From NCBI RefSeq assembly GCF_013032855.1, contig NZ_WQDA01000001.1, positions 565,501 through 629,500 of the forward strand: a DNA stretch of 64,000 nucleotides, written 5' to 3'. The stretch is from Ruegeria arenilitoris (GTDB lineage: Bacteria > Pseudomonadota > Alphaproteobacteria > Rhodobacterales > Rhodobacteraceae). The stretch's first letter is position 1; the number at the start of each line of letters is the position of its first letter. This document shows, in pieces, positions 8,883 through 16,551 of the stretch. Both the position numbers and the translations under genes were made by a program. Under the pieces are notes generated by a model. It saw only the letters and a program-made list of their open reading frames with translations. It was not told the origin of the DNA and did no database searches.

Positions 8883-9644
8883 TCAGTTGCGCAGATCGTC
8901 CTCGTCGTCTTCTTCGGCGCCGCCCTTGGGCAGGTTGAAGAAGCTGTCGGCATCCACCACTGCTTCGTCTTCTTTTTCCTCGTCGCCGTCGTCGGACAGC
9001 GAGAAGGTTTCCAGCCCCTCGATCGCCGTGGGGATCTTGGGAGCGGCATCCATTTCCAGCGACTGTTCGGTCGAGACCAGCTTGCGGCGCTCGTCATCGC
9101 TCATGACGCCACCTTCGGCGGCCTTCTTCGCAGCGGCTTTCTGGACGGCGGCATCCAGTTCCGACTGTTTGCACAGGCCCAGCGCGACCGGGTCGATCGG
9201 CTGCATATTGGCGATGTTCCAGTGGGTGCGCTCGCGGATCGACTGGATCGTGGGCTTGGTGGTTCCAACCAGTTTGGCGATCTGGCCATCGGTCAGCTCC
9301 GGGTGGAACTTGACCAGCCACAGGATCGAGTTCGGTCGGTCCTGACGCTTGGACAGCGGCGTGTAGCGCGGACCGCGGCGCTTTTCCTCGCCGGCGGCGG
9401 CCGGGTTGAACTTGAGCTTCAGCTTGTGCAGCGGATCTTTCTCGGCCTTGTCGATCTCTTCCTGAGTCAGCTGGTTGTTGGCGATCGGGTCGAACCCCTT
9501 GACACCTGCCGCCACATCGCCATCAGCGATGCCTTGCACTTCCAACTCGTGCATGCCCACGAAATCCGCGATCTGCTTGAAGCTGATCGTGGTATTGTCC
9601 ACCAGCCAAACGGCGGTTGCCTTGGCCATCAGGGGTTTTGCCAT
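8883..9644 (-). CDS. trcR: TrcR-type cell-cycle transcriptional regulator (DUF1013)
   Basis: 253-residue protein of the DUF1013 family, which is conserved in alphaproteobacteria and was named TrcR in work on cell-cycle transcription. The first 160 residues contain two helix-turn-helix-like stretches (ISFKQIADFVGMHELEVQGI and LTDGQIAKLVGTTKPTIQSI). The C-terminal third is low-complexity and strongly acidic (GGAEEDDEDDL). No enzyme motif is visible. It stands alone between a terminator and the divergent RNase T2 gene. The family call is confident; the regulatory role comes from the family literature. Confidence 0.85.
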   Translation of the reverse strand: MAKPLMAKATAVWLVDNTTISFKQIADFVGMHELEVQGIADGDVAAGVKGFDPIANNQLTQEEIDKAEKDPLHKLKLKFNPAAAGEEKRRGPRYTPLSKRQDRPNSILWLVKFHPELTDGQIAKLVGTTKPTIQSIRERTHWNIANMQPIDPVALGLCKQSELDAAVQKAAAKKAAEGGVMSDDERRKLVSTEQSLEMDAAPKIPTAIEGLETFSLSDDGDEEKEDEAVVDADSFFNLPKGGAEEDDEDDLRN

Positions 9645-9774
9645 CAGCCCGTCTCCTTTGAATACATCTGTCCCGTCGCCGGAATTCGGCGGCCCCGTGG
9701 TCTTGGGGCAGGTTTCCGTTGTCGGGGAACTTGGCCCGTATATAGTCGTGCAGATGCAAGAAGGGAAGAGGCGA

Positions 9775-10416
9775 ATGCGCTGGGCGTTGTTGGGGCCGCT
9801 GGTGTGGATTTTGGGCGCGACGGCCGCGCTGGCCGATGGCGAGAAGTCGGGCGTGTTCGACTATTACGTCCTGTCGCTGAGCTGGTCGCCCAACTGGTGC
9901 GCCCGCGAAGGCGACGCGCGCGGATCCGACCAGTGCGATGCGCGCCACGATCACGGCTGGATCCTGCACGGATTGTGGCCGCAATATCACCAGGGCTGGC
10001 CGTCCTATTGCCCGACAGCCAAAGCACCGCCGTCCCGCGCGATGACCCGACAGATGGAAGATATTCAAGGCAGTTCGGGCCTGGCCTGGCACCAGTGGAA
10101 GAAACACGGCACCTGTTCGGGCCTGTCTGCGGTGGACTATTACGAGCTGTCCCGGCAGGCTTATGAGCGCATTACCCGACCGCCGGTGTTTCGCAAATTG
10201 GACAAAGCCGTGAAACTGCCGGCGCGCGTGGTCGAGGATGCCTTCCTCAGTGCCAATCCAAGGCTCGAGCCGGACATGATCACCGTCACTTGCAAGCACG
10301 GTTACATCGAAGAAGTGCGCATCTGTCTGTCACGTGATCTGGACCCGGTGCCCTGTGGGCGGGACGTGATCCGGGACTGCACCGCTTCGGATGCGTTGTT
10401 CGATCCGATTCGCTAG
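9775..10416 (+). CDS. Secreted ribonuclease T2
   Basis: 213-residue RNase T2 family endoribonuclease that cleaves RNA through 2',3'-cyclic phosphates. Residues 1-20 form a signal peptide ending in ATAALA, so it acts in the periplasm or outside the cell. The first catalytic block (HGWILHGLWPQ) supplies His65, and the second (WHQWKKHGTC) supplies His111. In the second block the usual acidic residue of HEWxKHGTC is Gln107, an active-site difference from the fungal enzymes. Cys residues at 42, 54, 79 and 114 fit the family's disulfides. The ATG at 9775, with a purine-rich site just upstream, was preferred to 9754. Its stop overlaps that of the converging gene at CTAG. Confidence 0.9.
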   Translation: MRWALLGPLVWILGATAALADGEKSGVFDYYVLSLSWSPNWCAREGDARGSDQCDARHDHGWILHGLWPQYHQGWPSYCPTAKAPPSRAMTRQMEDIQGSSGLAWHQWKKHGTCSGLSAVDYYELSRQAYERITRPPVFRKLDKAVKLPARVVEDAFLSANPRLEPDMITVTCKHGYIEEVRICLSRDLDPVPCGRDVIRDCTASDALFDPIR

Positions 10417-10901
10417 AGCTTCTTGTTCTGGCAGTCCCGCGCATAGTCCAATGCCTTGGCGGTGCCTTTCAGATCGATCGCCAAAACCCGCTCGCCCGCG
10501 GGGTTGTAGATCGTCATCGTCTTGTTCTGGGCGATGGCCGCAACAAAGTTCCGGTCGGTGAAGAACACGGTCGCACCGGGCACCCGATCCTGCTTGAACC
10601 CGATGGCTGTGGCGTCAAAGCTCTTGCCGTCCAGCTCGAACCGGATCGGATAGGATTTGCCGGGCTCGATGTTGCCCCACCCCTTGTGGAAAACGGTGAA
10701 ATAGCCCCGATTGTCCAGAGCATCATAGCCCAGGCGCACCACGGACAGGTCCTGATACACCGTCTGGATCAGACAGCCGTTGCCCAGATTGGGGTCCATC
10801 ATGATGTTCCAGCCTTCGACGAACCCCTTGTCGACCAGTTGCTGTGACCACGCGGAAGTGGCGGTGAAGGCGGCGAAGGTCAGGGCGAGAAGGCGTTTCA
10901 T
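10413..10901 (-). CDS. Exported protein of unknown function, possibly IalB-like
   Basis: 162-residue protein with a clear signal peptide (MKRLLALTFAAFTATSAWS, cleavage near QQ) and a small beta-rich mature part. The layout of one central Cys (NGCLIQ) and a C-terminal Cys (ARDCQNKKL) after an L-KGTAKAL segment recalls small periplasmic IalB-type proteins, but the similarity is weak and I do not assign the family. The ATG at 10901 was chosen over an upstream in-frame start because it begins a textbook signal sequence. Its stop codon overlaps that of the RNase T2 gene on the other strand. Confidence 0.7.
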   Translation of the reverse strand: MKRLLALTFAAFTATSAWSQQLVDKGFVEGWNIMMDPNLGNGCLIQTVYQDLSVVRLGYDALDNRGYFTVFHKGWGNIEPGKSYPIRFELDGKSFDATAIGFKQDRVPGATVFFTDRNFVAAIAQNKTMTIYNPAGERVLAIDLKGTAKALDYARDCQNKKL

Positions 10902-11097
10902 GGCGGGTTCCGATATCAAATGGGTCAGGCTAGGGCATAGTACACGGTGCGGGGTCGACGGAAAGATCATTCTAGGCCTCGGCAGCAGTGCATGATGATC
11001 TATGTGCATGGAACAACACGGCTTTGCCTTGTGGGGCGGGCGCTTGAAACAAGGACGTTGCAAAATACGTCTTGCCCAATAGACCAAGGAGCAAGCC

Positions 11098-11595
11098 ATG
11101 CCTCAACATCCAAGAACATTCTCTCACATCGGGTTGTCCGTCCCGAACGTGGACGAAGCCGTGAAATTCTATTCCGAGGTTTTGGGATTTTACGTGATCA
11201 TGCCGCCAACCCACGTAGTCGAGGATGACACGGACATCGGCGTGATGTGCACGGACGTGTTTGGCCCGAATTGGAAAAAACTGCGTATCGCGCATCTGGC
11301 GACCGCCGATCGTATCGGGATCGAGCTTTTTGAGTTTGATGGAAACTACGCGCCGGAAAACAACATCGACTTTCGCAGGAACGGGACGTTCCATTTCTGC
11401 GTCCAGGATCCTGATGTCGAAGGCTTGGTGGAAAAAATCGTGGCGGCCGGCGGGAAACAACGCATGCCTATCCGATACTACTACCCCGGCGAGAAACCCT
11501 ACCGCATGGTCTATGTCGAGGATCCGTTCGGGATAGTCTTCGAGATCTACAGCCATTCCTATGAATTGACCTACTCGTCGGGTGCCAACACCTGA
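11098..11595 (+). CDS. VOC-family (glyoxalase-like) metalloprotein
   Basis: 165-residue single-unit protein of the vicinal-oxygen-chelate superfamily. Two beta-alpha-beta-beta-beta modules are visible: the first opens with HIGLSVPNVDEAVKFYSEVLGF, the second with FHFCVQDPDVEGLVEKIVAAGG. The likely metal ligands are His near residue 9, Glu in IELFEF, His in GTFHFC and Glu in IVFEIYSHS. It could be a lyase, dioxygenase or isomerase; the substrate cannot be read from sequence. AAGGAG lies eight bases before the ATG. It is apparently monocistronic and converges on recR. Confidence 0.8.
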   Translation: MPQHPRTFSHIGLSVPNVDEAVKFYSEVLGFYVIMPPTHVVEDDTDIGVMCTDVFGPNWKKLRIAHLATADRIGIELFEFDGNYAPENNIDFRRNGTFHFCVQDPDVEGLVEKIVAAGGKQRMPIRYYYPGEKPYRMVYVEDPFGIVFEIYSHSYELTYSSGANT

Positions 11596-11637
11596 CCGAT
11601 GGGTAAAGTGGTACCTTGCAATCGGGGAGGGGCGAGA

Positions 11638-11661
11638 GCGTGCTGCTTGCAGGCAGCACGC
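11638..11661. terminator. Hairpin between converging VOC gene and recR
   Basis: GCGTGCTGC and GCAGCACGC form a nine-base stem with a six-base loop in the 71-base spacer between two converging genes. There is no T-run, so it may be a pause or RNA-end structure and not an intrinsic terminator. Confidence 0.4.
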
Positions 11662-11666
11662 GGCGG

Positions 11667-12260
11667 CTACAGTTCTTTCCGCGCCCGCAGCGCTGCGGTG
11701 ATGGTCCCGTCATCCAGATAGTCCAACTCGCCCCCGATCGGCACGCCCTGCGCCAGCGAGGTCAGGCGGACCTGTCCTTCCAACTGATCTGCGATGTAAT
11801 GGGCCGTGGTCTGGCCGTCGACGGTGGCGTTCAGGGCCAGGATTACTTCCGTGATGTTTTCGGCGGTCACCCGGTCGCGCAGCCGGGGGATCCGCAGGTC
11901 TTCCGGGCCGACGCCGTCCAGCGCCGAGAGCGTTCCGCCCAGCACGTGGTAGCGGCCCTTGAATACGCCCGCGCGTTCCATCGCCCACAGGTCGGCCACG
12001 TCTTCGACCACGCACAGCTCACCGGTGGCGCGGTCTTCGGAATTGCAGATGTCGCAAATGTCCGTCGTGCCCACGTTGCCGCAGTTCAGGCATTCGCGTG
12101 CGGTGGCGGCGACCTGCTGCATGGCGTCCGACAACGGCGTCAGCAGCAGGGCGCGTTTGCGGATCAGGTGCAGCACCGCCCGCCGGGCCGAGCGCGGTCC
12201 CAGCCCCGGCAGCTTGGCCATCAGATCGATCAGGGCGTCGATGTCACTGTTCGAACTCAT
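11667..12260 (-). CDS. recR: Recombination mediator protein RecR
   Basis: 197-residue RecR that works with RecO (and RecF) to load RecA on gapped DNA. In order it shows the N-terminal helix-hairpin-helix ([16 protein letters not shown]), a four-Cys zinc finger ([16 protein letters not shown], about residues 56-71), a Toprim region ([17 protein letters not shown]) and the C-terminal Walker-like part. Length is typical. It is the last gene of dnaX-ybaB-recR, a gene order conserved across many bacteria. Confidence 0.96.
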   Translation of the reverse strand: MSSNSDIDALIDLMAKLPGLGPRSARRAVLHLIRKRALLLTPLSDAMQQVAATARECLNCGNVGTTDICDICNSEDRATGELCVVEDVADLWAMERAGVFKGRYHVLGGTLSALDGVGPEDLRIPRLRDRVTAENITEVILALNATVDGQTTAHYIADQLEGQVRLTSLAQGVPIGGELDYLDDGTITAALRARKEL

Positions 12261-12306
12261 GGCCTGTCCTGCGTGGCTTTGGCGGCGGGGGTTTGAGGGG
12301 CGAAGA

Positions 12307-12669
12307 TCAGAACGGCAGCTTGATGTCCGCCGGGAGGCCCATGCTTTCGGTCAGCTTGGCCATTTCTTCCTGCGACCGCTCGGCGGCTTTGGTCTGCGCG
12401 TCCTTGATTGCGGCTAGGATCAGGTCCTCGACCACTTCCTTGTCGTCGCTGTTGAAGATCGAGGGGTCGATGTCCAGACCTTTCAGTTCGCCCTTGGCCG
12501 AGGCCGTGGCCTTGACCAGGCCCGCGCCGGATTCGCCGACGACCATGATGGTGTTCAGCTCTTCCTGCATCTGCGCCATCTTGGTCTGCAGTTCCTGCGC
12601 GGATTTCATCATCTTGGCCATGTCGCCCAGACCGCCGAGTCCTTTGAGCATCTGTGTGTCTCCTGTCAT
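12307..12669 (-). CDS. YbaB/EbfC nucleoid-associated protein
   Basis: 120-residue DNA-binding protein of the YbaB/EbfC family, a small dimer of mixed helices and sheet. The characteristic opening helix ([23 protein letters not shown]) is followed by the [30 protein letters not shown] strand region and a C-terminal helix. It lies between dnaX and recR, the usual position, with gaps of 68 and 46 bases, so cotranscription is likely. Its role in chromosome organisation and possible link to recombination come from family work. Confidence 0.93.
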   Translation of the reverse strand: MTGDTQMLKGLGGLGDMAKMMKSAQELQTKMAQMQEELNTIMVVGESGAGLVKATASAKGELKGLDIDPSIFNSDDKEVVEDLILAAIKDAQTKAAERSQEEMAKLTESMGLPADIKLPF

Positions 12670-12737
12670 TCGATTTGCGGCCTAAATACGGGCCGTCTGC
12701 GTCCTTCACAAGGGCAGCGCGCCTTCTGCGCGGATGA

Positions 12738-14492
12738 TCAGTCTTCCTCGAACGGGTCCCATTCGTCTTCGACCTCGGGCAGGGCTTCGGTTTCGACCTT
12801 GGCCGCGCGGTCCTCGGGTGTTTCAATCCGGGTGATGCGGGCCTTGGGGAACTGTGTCAGAACCGCCTGAACCAAAGGGTGTTCTTCGGCCTTGGCCTTC
12901 AGCGCCAGCTCGGCCGCGTCGCGCAGTTCGGCGATGGTGGGCGCGTCCCCGTCCGAGACGATCGAGACCGCCCAGCGATTGCCGGTCCAGCGCTGCAGCG
13001 CGGACCCGAGCCGCGCGGCCAGGTCGGTTGGGGCCTTTTCGGTGGGCGTGAACTCGATCCGGCCCGGCTGGTACGAGACGAGGCGGACGCCGTTCTCGAC
13101 CTCGACCAGAAGCTTCACGTCGCGGTTGGCGCGGATCAGCTCGACCACATGCTCAAACGTTGGATAACGCGCCAGCGCGGTCTGCACGTCTTGGGCCAAC
13201 GCCGCCGTGGGCGCGCCGCCCACACCGCGCGGGGTGGGCGCATGGGCCGAGGCCGTCGCGGTCACGGGCGGGGCGGTGTTGCCGGCAACCGGAACGCCGC
13301 CCCCCGGCCCGCCGACGGGCGGCGGAGGGCTGTCCTGAAGGCGTTTGATCAACTCTTCCGGGCTGGGCAGATCGGCCACATGGGTCAGGCGGATCACCGC
13401 CATTTCCGCGGCCATCATGGCGTTGGGGGCGGCCGAGACTTCCTCTAGTGCCTTCAGCAGCATCTGCCACATCCGGGTCAGCGCCCGCATCGGCAGCGCC
13501 TCGGCCATCTGCTGGCTGCGGGTGCGTTCATCGGGCGAGACGGTGGGATCTTCGGCTGCGTCGGGGGTGATCTTCACCACCGAGACCCAATGCGTGATTT
13601 CGGCCAGATCGCGCAGCACCGCCAGCGGGTCGGCGCCCTCGGCATATTGCGCGCCCAGTTCGGTCAGGGCCCCGGCCGCATCGCCGCGCAGGATCATGTC
13701 CATCAGGTCCAGCACGCGGCCCCGGTCGGCCAGTCCCAGCATCGCGCGCACCTGGTCGGCGGTGGTTTCGCCGGCACCATGGCTGATTGCCTGATCCAGC
13801 AGCGAGGTCGCATCCCGGGCCGAGCCTTCGGCGGCGCGGGTGATCAGTGCCAGCGCGTCATCCGAGATTTCCGCGCCCTCGGCGGTGGCGATCTTGCGCA
13901 GCAGGCCGATCATCACTTCGGGCTCGATCCGGCGCAGGTCGAACCGTTGGCAGCGCGACAGCACGGTGACCGGAACCTTGCGGATCTCGGTCGTGGCGAA
14001 GATGAATTTCACATGCTCGGGCGGTTCCTCCAGCGTTTTCAACAGCGCGTTGAAGGCGCTGGTCGACAGCATGTGGACTTCGTCGATGATGTAGATCTTG
14101 TACCGCGCGCTGGCGGCGCGATAGCGCACGCTGTCGATGATCTCTCGGATGTCGTTCACGCCGGTGCGGCTGGCGGCGTCCATTTCCAGCACGTCCACAT
14201 GGCGACCTTCCATGATGGCCACGCAATGCTCGCACTGGCCGCAGGGTTCGGTCGTTGGGCCGCCATTGCCGTCGGGTCCGATGCAGTTCATGCCCTTGGC
14301 GATGATCCGGGCCGTGGTCGTCTTGCCGGTGCCGCGGATGCCGGTCATGATGAAGGCCTGCGCGATCCGGTCCGCCTCGAACGCGTTTTTCAGCGTGCGC
14401 ACCATGGCATCCTGACCGACCAGGTCGGCTAAGGTTTCCGGGCGGTATTTTCGGGCGAGAACCTGATAGGCGGGGCTGGACTGTGTGGTCAT
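12738..14492 (-). CDS. dnaX: DNA polymerase III subunits gamma/tau
   Basis: 584-residue clamp-loader ATPase of the replicative polymerase. The Walker A motif is GIRGTGKTT, followed by the zinc-binding cysteines (CIGPDG... CGQCEHC), the Walker B region YIIDEVHML, sensor 1 ATTEIRKVPVTVLSRCQRF and the AAA+ lid domains. A Pro/Gly-rich linker (about residues 385-430) leads to the tau-type C-terminal domain, which ends in an acidic tail. A longer frame reaches 14621, but the ATG at 14492 (MTTQSSPAYQVLARKYRP) matches the family start. I saw no A-rich slippery site, so a short gamma product by frameshifting is not indicated. Confidence 0.95.
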   Translation of the reverse strand: MTTQSSPAYQVLARKYRPETLADLVGQDAMVRTLKNAFEADRIAQAFIMTGIRGTGKTTTARIIAKGMNCIGPDGNGGPTTEPCGQCEHCVAIMEGRHVDVLEMDAASRTGVNDIREIIDSVRYRAASARYKIYIIDEVHMLSTSAFNALLKTLEEPPEHVKFIFATTEIRKVPVTVLSRCQRFDLRRIEPEVMIGLLRKIATAEGAEISDDALALITRAAEGSARDATSLLDQAISHGAGETTADQVRAMLGLADRGRVLDLMDMILRGDAAGALTELGAQYAEGADPLAVLRDLAEITHWVSVVKITPDAAEDPTVSPDERTRSQQMAEALPMRALTRMWQMLLKALEEVSAAPNAMMAAEMAVIRLTHVADLPSPEELIKRLQDSPPPPVGGPGGGVPVAGNTAPPVTATASAHAPTPRGVGGAPTAALAQDVQTALARYPTFEHVVELIRANRDVKLLVEVENGVRLVSYQPGRIEFTPTEKAPTDLAARLGSALQRWTGNRWAVSIVSDGDAPTIAELRDAAELALKAKAEEHPLVQAVLTQFPKARITRIETPEDRAAKVETEALPEVEDEWDPFEED

Positions 14493-14647
14493 GTCTGCTC
14501 TGACGGATTCGTACTGACGATGCAGGGTAGAGTTCCAGGTGCCCCGCGTCCACAGCACCGGTGCAGGTTTTTCGCTTTGGCGAGCGCGCGGTGTGAGGCA
14601 TACTGCGCGGATCAAGTTCAATCAGCCAGTTTCGGGGGGAACGTCTG

Positions 14648-15151
14648 ATGACAAATCTTGTGGTTCATGCATTGCAGGTGGGCGGCGGTACGCTGGCCCT
14701 GACCTCGGTTCCCGGCGGTGGTGGCGACTATGAGGGAGACCTGGACCTGATTTCAGCCTGGGCGCCGGGGCTGGTGATTTCGATGACAACCCTTGCCGAA
14801 CTGGTTTCTGTGGGTGCGGGCGAATTGGGCTGTGACATTCATCGGCGCGCCTGTCGGTGGGCGCATCTGCCGGTCGCCGACTTCTCGGCGCCGTCGACCG
14901 AGATATCCGGCCGCTGGCCCGAAGTCAGCGCCGCCGCCCGCCATGCGCTGTCGGGCGGCGGGCGGGTACTGGTCCACTGCCGGGGCGGTTGCGGACGGTC
15001 GGGCATGGTTGTTCTGCGCTTGATGATCGAAAGCGGCGAGCAGCCGGAACAGGCCCTGAAACGCCTGCGGGCCGTACGCCCCTGCGCGGTTGAGACTGAT
15101 GCTCAGATGGACTGGGCCGTCGCCCCGGCGCGCGAGGCACTGGCGACCTGA
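14648..15151 (+). CDS. Dual-specificity/tyrosine phosphatase-like protein
   Basis: 167-residue protein of the Cys-dependent phosphatase superfamily. The P-loop is HCRGGCGRSG, giving nucleophile Cys111, Arg117 and Ser118 in the CX5R(S/T) motif. Asp78 in PVADFSAP is a plausible general acid. It is small and has no signal peptide or extra domain. Bacterial relatives act on phosphotyrosine, phosphoinositides or nucleotides, so the substrate is open. It lies divergent from dnaX and ends three bases before the stop of the converging cysteine-rich gene. Confidence 0.8.
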   Translation: MTNLVVHALQVGGGTLALTSVPGGGGDYEGDLDLISAWAPGLVISMTTLAELVSVGAGELGCDIHRRACRWAHLPVADFSAPSTEISGRWPEVSAAARHALSGGGRVLVHCRGGCGRSGMVVLRLMIESGEQPEQALKRLRAVRPCAVETDAQMDWAVAPAREALAT

Positions 15152-15154
15152 CCT

Positions 15155-15562
15155 TCAGGCGGTTGCGCGGAACTCGCGCTCGGCTCTGACCACGGGCATG
15201 ATCGCCGTGGCCTGCAGCATCGCACAGGGTCGATCGCCGATGACCTGCGAGGGCAGGGCTTCGCTCTGGTCGTCAAACAGCATGTCGGCGTAGGTATCAA
15301 GGCAGTCGGACGGGGTGTCGGCGGCCGCTCCGCAATACACGCGGATCCGTTCGGGACGTGCATCGAACCGCGCCGTGCAGCCATGTTCGCAATGGGCCAG
15401 TTCGCTACTGCCTTCCACTTGGAAGTCGGGGGATGTAGCGGCCTGCGCCGTCGCCATTGCCTGCGCGATGGCCCGTGCCATGCGCGCCAATGCCGGGCAG
15501 GTCTTTCCGGTGCGCTGGCAGATGGTTGCCGCGAATTCATGGGTATCGGTCTTCCAAATCAT
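15155..15562 (-). CDS. Cysteine-rich protein of unknown function under a cobalamin riboswitch
   Basis: 135-residue soluble protein with seven Cys (15, 22, 58, 62, 77, 87, 113), several in paired settings: C15-x6-C22, then HCEHGC (58 and 62 with His57 and His60). A helix of small residues (about 26-43) separates the first two pairs. The layout suggests a metal or Fe-S site and loosely recalls small thioredoxin-like metal-binding proteins such as DUF1636, but I cannot assign it. The start at 15562 has GGAGG seven bases upstream and lies about 100 bases after a clear cobalamin riboswitch on the same strand. Expression should therefore respond to B12, suggesting a role in cobalamin or cobalt use. 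An upstream in-frame extension through the riboswitch (to 15850) was rejected. Confidence 0.75.
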   Translation of the reverse strand: MIWKTDTHEFAATICQRTGKTCPALARMARAIAQAMATAQAATSPDFQVEGSSELAHCEHGCTARFDARPERIRVYCGAAADTPSDCLDTYADMLFDDQSEALPSQVIGDRPCAMLQATAIMPVVRAEREFRATA

Positions 15563-15662
15563 GTTGCGCCCTCCGCGCGCTGGGCGAGGTGGATTTGGAC
15601 AGACGCCGGTTTCAAGGCCAGACCCTGCCCGGACACCCCGTCCGAGTTTCGGTTTCACGTTT

Positions 15663-15852
15663 GATGGCAGGTCTCCTGACTTGCGGGTCTTTGCTTTGCC
15701 GACCTTCCCAACCTTGCGGTCAGTGGTATTTAGGCATCGCTCTCCGCCTACAGTTGCGGGGGCAGTCGCGGCCTTGGTCCGCTCCGGAGTTCCGGGTTGG
15801 ACCGCACCGTGTTCCCTTTTCATCCCGGACCGAAACGGCACGGGAACCATCC
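15663..15852 (-). promoter_or_regulatory. Cobalamin (AdoCbl-type) riboswitch
   Basis: Read on the minus strand, the conserved boxes occur in order: AAAAGGGAACACGGTG (near 15831-15816), CCCCGCAACTGTA (near 15761-15749) and, at the end, CGCAAGTCAGGAGACCTGCC (near 15685-15666). These are the hallmark segments of the B12 aptamer. About 100 bases of expression platform follow before the ATG of the cysteine-rich gene, including a short CGGAC/GTCCG hairpin. In such riboswitches cobalamin normally lowers expression of the downstream gene. Exact ends are approximate. Confidence 0.95.
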
Positions 15853-15894
15853 CCTCATCGCTAGCGGTGTATCCGGGATCGAGTCAAGACGGTT

Positions 15895-16467
15895 TCAGCC
15901 CGGTTGCCGGAGTGAGTCCCAAGGGAACAGATCAGGCAGTCTGCGCAGCACATTCGAATCCCTGCGGGCACGGGCCAATTGCCAGCCGCCTTGCATCACG
16001 ATGAACAGGGTGTCCGCAGCATTTTCAGGGTCGGAAACTCCGAACCGCGCGGCGTGGTTTCGAACTTCGATGATCCAGCTTTCATACAGACGGTCGGCAT
16101 GTTCCCGAAACGCGCGGTTGTCGGGGCTTTCGAACAGGGTGGCGGCGATCGGGCAGGTCTCCCATTGGGCCGAGGTGTCGAACAGCTTCGCGATCTTGTG
16201 GCACAGGGTGGTGACCCCGTCGCGAAAATCCGCGGCGTCGTCGAATGCCGCAGCGATCATGCTCAACATCCCGTCCGAGGCCCAACTGGCCGCCGCCAGG
16301 GCCAGATCCGGCTTGCCCTTTGGAAAATGGTGATAAAGCGAACCCTTGGGGGCTTGCGCTTCGGCCAGCAATTCCGCCAGACCGACACCGTTATAGCCCG
16401 AGCGCTGGAACAGTCGGGCGGCAGTCACGATCAGGCGATCTTTGGTGTTTGGTGGACGTTGGGTCAT
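15895..16467 (-). CDS. TetR-family transcriptional repressor
   Basis: 190-residue TetR/AcrR regulator. The N-terminal helix-turn-helix spans about residues 10-50 (LIVTAARLFQRSGYNGVGLAELLAEAQAPKGSLYHHFPKGK, a canonical TetR pattern). The C-terminal ligand domain includes a TetR_C-type CPIAATLFES segment with a Cys. The ATG at 16467 was preferred to a TTG at 16476. It is divergent from an alpha/beta hydrolase gene, and two matching palindromes lie between them. That fits a repressor of both genes, relieved by a substrate or product of the hydrolase. Confidence 0.88.
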   Translation of the reverse strand: MTQRPPNTKDRLIVTAARLFQRSGYNGVGLAELLAEAQAPKGSLYHHFPKGKPDLALAAASWASDGMLSMIAAAFDDAADFRDGVTTLCHKIAKLFDTSAQWETCPIAATLFESPDNRAFREHADRLYESWIIEVRNHAARFGVSDPENAADTLFIVMQGGWQLARARRDSNVLRRLPDLFPWDSLRQPG

Positions 16468-16489
16468 GCAGGCCAAATATTGACAGACC

Positions 16490-16534
16490 TAGACCAATTG
16501 GTCCAGACACAAAGTATTAGACCGATCGGTCCAG
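16490..16534. promoter_or_regulatory. Twin TetR operators
   Basis: Two copies of TAGACC-RATY-GGTCCAGA occur: cores GACCAATTGGTC (16492-16503) and GACCGATCGGTC (16520-16531), each a perfect 12-base palindrome, with centres 28 bases apart. They fill the short gap between the divergent TetR and hydrolase genes. They vary only in the central four bases and each stays palindromic, which argues for a selected protein site. Confidence 0.8.
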
Positions 16535-16551
16535 AGTGTTTGGAGGCAAAG

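Noticed and set aside
11098..11595. Calling the VOC protein lactoylglutathione lyase (gloA)
   Set aside because: Metal ligands fit the superfamily, but the sequence lacks the length and signature stretches of true glyoxalase I, so a specific enzyme name is not supported.
15563..15850. N-terminal extension of the cysteine-rich protein through the upstream 288 bases
   Set aside because: The region is a cobalamin riboswitch with conserved RNA boxes, and a good ribosome site precedes the ATG at 15562.
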